64,000 nt of DNA from CAINVV01 sp964528535 (GTDB taxonomy: Bacteria; Bacteroidota; Bacteroidia; Bacteroidales; Prolixibacteraceae). This document shows positions 61,575-64,000 of this stretch, piece by piece. The stretch lies in contig CAZGSQ010000001.1 of the NCBI GenBank assembly GCA_964528535.1, forward strand, positions 65,914 through 129,913, in the 5' to 3' direction. Position 1 is the stretch's first letter. Each line of letters opens with the position of its first letter. The translations under genes were made by a program, and so were the position numbers. The notes beneath the pieces are model-generated. The model searched no databases. It was not told where the DNA came from and was given only the letters and a program-made list of their open reading frames with translations.

Positions 61575-61771
61575 TACGATTTGATTGAAGCTATTCCCAT
61601 TAAATGAATCCACAATTTAGATGACTGTTCATCAATTAAAGATGGTAAATAAATCACAAAAACAACAATAAGTCCTGAACATTGTATGGAAGATGGCAAT
61701 TTTGCAAATTTCAAAAACCTGGAAGCGGGATGTTTCGTACAACAAAAAGAATTAGGATGAAGGTTGTTATT

Positions 61772-61779
61772 AACTTTGC
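61772..61779 (+). promoter_or_regulatory. -7 box of the ABC exporter genes
   Basis: TAACTTTG, an exact -7 match 31 bases before the first ABC start codon; no clear -33. Confidence 0.4.
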
Positions 61780-61809
61780 CTGATAAAAATACAAAAAAAA
61801 AGAAAGGTG

Positions 61810-63570
61810 ATGTCAGAAAAAAGGGCAGAAAATGTTGCAGGGACAAAGGAACGCAAACCGAATATTTTTTCGGTACTGAGACCCTACAGGTTGATGATCT
61901 TCAGCCTGATTGGTTTCGCGCTGGTGAGCAATGCTGCAAACCTCGTCATTCCGAAGATCATCTCGCATGGCATTGACGATTTCTCGAAAGGAATTTTCCA
62001 GTACAGGATTATTCTTCTTGAATTTCTTGCCACATCATTCCTTATCTTCATCTTCTCTTTTCTCCAGGGGTTACTTCAGACCTATGCTTCCGAACGGGTG
62101 GCACGAGATCTCAGAACCCGCCTGGCCGATAAGATTTCGAGGCAGAGCTACGCTTTTGTTCAGGAGTCAAACCCCTCCAGGTTACTTTCTTACCTTACTT
62201 CCGATATTGATTCTGTAAAGATGTTCGTTTCAATGGCCATTGTATCGCTGGCCTCCTCCATTTTTATCATCATTGGGGCAACTGTACTTCTTCTTTCTAT
62301 CAATTGGCGGCTTGCCTTGTCAGTACTGACCATCATTCCAATCATCAGCGGAGCCTTTTACTTTGTTTTTCGAAAGGTGAAGGTGCTGTTTAAGACAAGC
62401 CGTGAAGTTATTGACTGGCTCAACAAAGTTATCAACGAAAGCATCATGGGTGCTTCCCTGGTCAGGGTATTGAACTCCCAGTCACTCGAGTACAACAAAT
62501 TTTTGGAAGCCAATACGAAGGCCAGGAACCTTGGCATGTCCATTCTGAAACTCTTTGCAACCCTCATCCCGATCGTTGTTTTTGTTGGCAACATGGCTTC
62601 CTTGGTCATCCTGGCGCTTGGTGGTCACTATGTCATCACAGGGAGTATGTCATTGGGCGATTTTGCTGCCTTCAGCTCCTATTTGGTCATCCTTATATTC
62701 CCCATCATCATCATCGGGTTCATTAGCAATTTTGTGGTTCAAGCTTCCGTTTCCTATGGTCGGATCTGTGCAGTGCTCGATGCCAAAGAGACAAGCGACG
62801 ATGGCACCATCTGCTCCAACTTATCAGGAAAGATCCGGATCGAGGAGGTGTCGGTCGTGTATGGAGATAGACCGGTTTTGAAGAATGTTACCATGGAGCT
62901 GATAGCAGGGACGAAAACAGCAGTGATTGGTCCGACTGCTGCCGGCAAGACACAATTGCTCTACTTGTTGACGGGACTGATCCAGCCAACGCAGGGAAAA
63001 ATATATTTTGATGATGTCGATCTCAATCAGTACAACAAAGATTCTTTTCAACACCAGGTTGGATTTGTGTTTCAGGATAGCATCATCTTCAACATGAGCA
63101 TCCGTGAAAACATAGCCTTCAATGAGAAAGTAACTGTTGATTCGCTCTCGAAAGCAATCGAAACTGCCGAGTTGAATGATTTTATCAAGGCACTCCCACA
63201 AGGATTGGAGACGGTAGTCAGCGAAAGGGGAAACTCCTTGTCGGGAGGTCAAAAGCAGCGTATCATGCTTGCCAGAGCCCTGGCCCTCAATCCAAAAATT
63301 CTACTGTTGGACGATTTTACAGCACGTGTAGACAGCCAGACTGAAGAAAAGATTCTTGCCAATGTTGCCAGAAACTATCCTGGGATAACGCTGCTCTCGG
63401 TCACACAAAAAATTGCTTCGGTGATCAACTACGGACAAATTATCCTGTTGGAGGAAGGTGAAATACTCGCTTCAGGAACCCATGATTCACTCATGGAAAT
63501 ATGTCCTGAATATGTTCAAATCTTTAATTCTCAGCGTAGCACCAGCCATTATGAAAGCAACATTGATTGA
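61810..63570 (+). CDS. ABC exporter half-transporter, degenerate-site subunit (TM287-like)
   Basis: A 586-residue fusion of a six-helix exporter domain (residues about 25-320) and an ATPase. Walker A is GPTAAGKTQ, signature LSGGQKQR, and Walker B runs ILLLDDFTARVD. The residue after the Walker B Asp is Asp rather than the catalytic Glu; the His loop reads SVTQKIASV, with Gln in place of His. These changes mark the non-catalytic partner of heterodimeric exporters. The next gene, 67 bases on, is a second half-transporter, the expected mate. The start is ATG 61810 (GTG 61807 possible). Confidence 0.92.
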   Translation: MSEKRAENVAGTKERKPNIFSVLRPYRLMIFSLIGFALVSNAANLVIPKIISHGIDDFSKGIFQYRIILLEFLATSFLIFIFSFLQGLLQTYASERVARDLRTRLADKISRQSYAFVQESNPSRLLSYLTSDIDSVKMFVSMAIVSLASSIFIIIGATVLLLSINWRLALSVLTIIPIISGAFYFVFRKVKVLFKTSREVIDWLNKVINESIMGASLVRVLNSQSLEYNKFLEANTKARNLGMSILKLFATLIPIVVFVGNMASLVILALGGHYVITGSMSLGDFAAFSSYLVILIFPIIIIGFISNFVVQASVSYGRICAVLDAKETSDDGTICSNLSGKIRIEEVSVVYGDRPVLKNVTMELIAGTKTAVIGPTAAGKTQLLYLLTGLIQPTQGKIYFDDVDLNQYNKDSFQHQVGFVFQDSIIFNMSIRENIAFNEKVTVDSLSKAIETAELNDFIKALPQGLETVVSERGNSLSGGQKQRIMLARALALNPKILLLDDFTARVDSQTEEKILANVARNYPGITLLSVTQKIASVINYGQIILLEEGEILASGTHDSLMEICPEYVQIFNSQRSTSHYESNID

Positions 63571-63583
63571 AAATTGGCTTCCG

Positions 63584-63610
63584 GCAAACCAAGGCTCGCA
63601 GGTGGTTTGC
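63584..63610. other. Hairpin between the two ABC half-transporter genes
   Basis: GCAAACCA (63584-63591) pairs with TGGTTTGC (63603-63610) around an 11-base loop. No T-run follows, so it is more likely an mRNA-stability or translational element than a terminator. Confidence 0.35.
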
Positions 63611-63637
63611 TTGCCGTTAAATTCAGGACAATAGAAA

Positions 63638-64000
63638 ATGAACTACAATCTCAATCTTAAAAAAGGAGCTCTCCCCGGCGAAAAGGTAACTACAGCAACC
63701 ACCATCCGACAGCTTTTAACGCTGATGGGGGAAGAGCGGAAGAACCTCTACATCGCCATGTTTTTTATATTTATCAACTCCGGATTAAATTTGGTGGGTC
63801 CTTTTTTGATGGGCCATGTGGTAGACAATTATATAGTAACCAAACAGTACGATGGAGTTATCAGATATTCAGTGGTTCTATTTTTTGTTTTTGCTGTCGC
63901 AATGGTGAGTGGCTACACACAAACTCAGTTGATGGGAAGGGTTGGGCAACGGATGCTCTTTAACCTGAGGAATTCTGTCTTCAACAAACTACAGGATCTT
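63638..64000 (+). CDS. Second ABC exporter half-transporter, N-terminal part
   Basis: ATG at 63638 opens a frame that runs off the window (121 codons visible). After a polar N-terminus it has exporter helices (YIAMFFIFINSGLNLVGPFL; SVVLFFVFAVAMVSGYTQT) and the conserved segment GRVGQRMLFNLRNSVFNKLQ of the first cytoplasmic loop. Its position after a subunit with a degenerate ATP site suggests it is the catalytic (TM288-like) partner. The ATPase domain lies outside the window. Confidence 0.9.
   Translation, partial: MNYNLNLKKGALPGEKVTTATTIRQLLTLMGEERKNLYIAMFFIFINSGLNLVGPFLMGHVVDNYIVTKQYDGVIRYSVVLFFVFAVAMVSGYTQTQLMGRVGQRMLFNLRNSVFNKLQDL

Noticed and set aside
63584..63610. Rho-independent terminator between the ABC genes
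   Set aside because: The hairpin has a large loop and no following T-run, and ending transcription here would separate two probable partner subunits.

Overview
The window is Bacteroidota DNA, most likely from a Bacteroidales/Marinilabiliales-type plant-polysaccharide degrader; the lineage is inferred, with no rRNA present to prove it. The signs are many TAnnTTTG (-7) promoter boxes, start codons without Shine-Dalgarno sequences, a DPP-IV peptidase, LytS/LytTR signalling, Tsx-like and TolC-type outer-membrane proteins, and dense secreted glycoside hydrolases (GH).

Layout. 1-7824: end of a Tsx-like nucleoside channel gene followed by a purine permease; tRNA-Val(GAC) with a terminator; an acyl-CoA synthetase; a one-heme lipoprotein; a YqjM-like old yellow enzyme; dipeptidyl peptidase IV. 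7883-24518: GH2, sugar MFS transporter, a decayed ATPase fragment, GH28-like beta-helix protein, GH2, a three-domain esterase (SGNH + alpha/beta hydrolase + SGNH), a small hypothetical protein and a GH2 with a LamG insert. 24753-28846: a GT4 glycosyltransferase fused to an alpha/alpha-toroid-like domain, facing a GH130 protein fused to a complete response-regulator receiver domain. 28983-31051: Gfo/Idh/MocA oxidoreductase and cytochrome b561. 31240-37316: GH116, a small secreted protein and LacZ-type GH2, ending at a strong terminator. 37500-37850: a complex palindromic repeat abutting a broken ECF sigma-factor gene. 37936-46427: nucleoside-recognition protein, CarD-like-domain protein, GH35, PQQ-propeller protein, GH95 and GH105. 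46452-51709: DoxX fused to a TIM-barrel-like domain, XRE-cupin regulator, a heptamer repeat, an AMP-forming acyl-CoA synthetase and a second GH105. 51710-52706: about 1 kb of repeat-rich DNA without a secure gene. 52707-59235: TolC-MacA-MacB efflux cassette with LytS/LytTR. 59265-64000: hybrid histidine kinase and a probable heterodimeric ABC exporter, the second subunit cut by the window end.

Together the GH genes (GH2 x4, GH35, GH95, GH105 x2, GH28-like, GH116, esterase) fit removal of beta-galactosyl, fucosyl/L-galactosyl, acetyl and unsaturated uronyl groups from pectin, rhamnogalacturonan in particular. No SusC/SusD pair, polysaccharide lyase or hybrid two-component PUL regulator is present, so the set appears to work on oligosaccharides delivered by transporters encoded elsewhere. 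The observations most worth following are the GH130-receiver fusion with its GT4 partner, a LacI-like operator inside the first GH105 promoter, the three-domain esterase, and the repeat/pseudogene junction near 37.6 kb.
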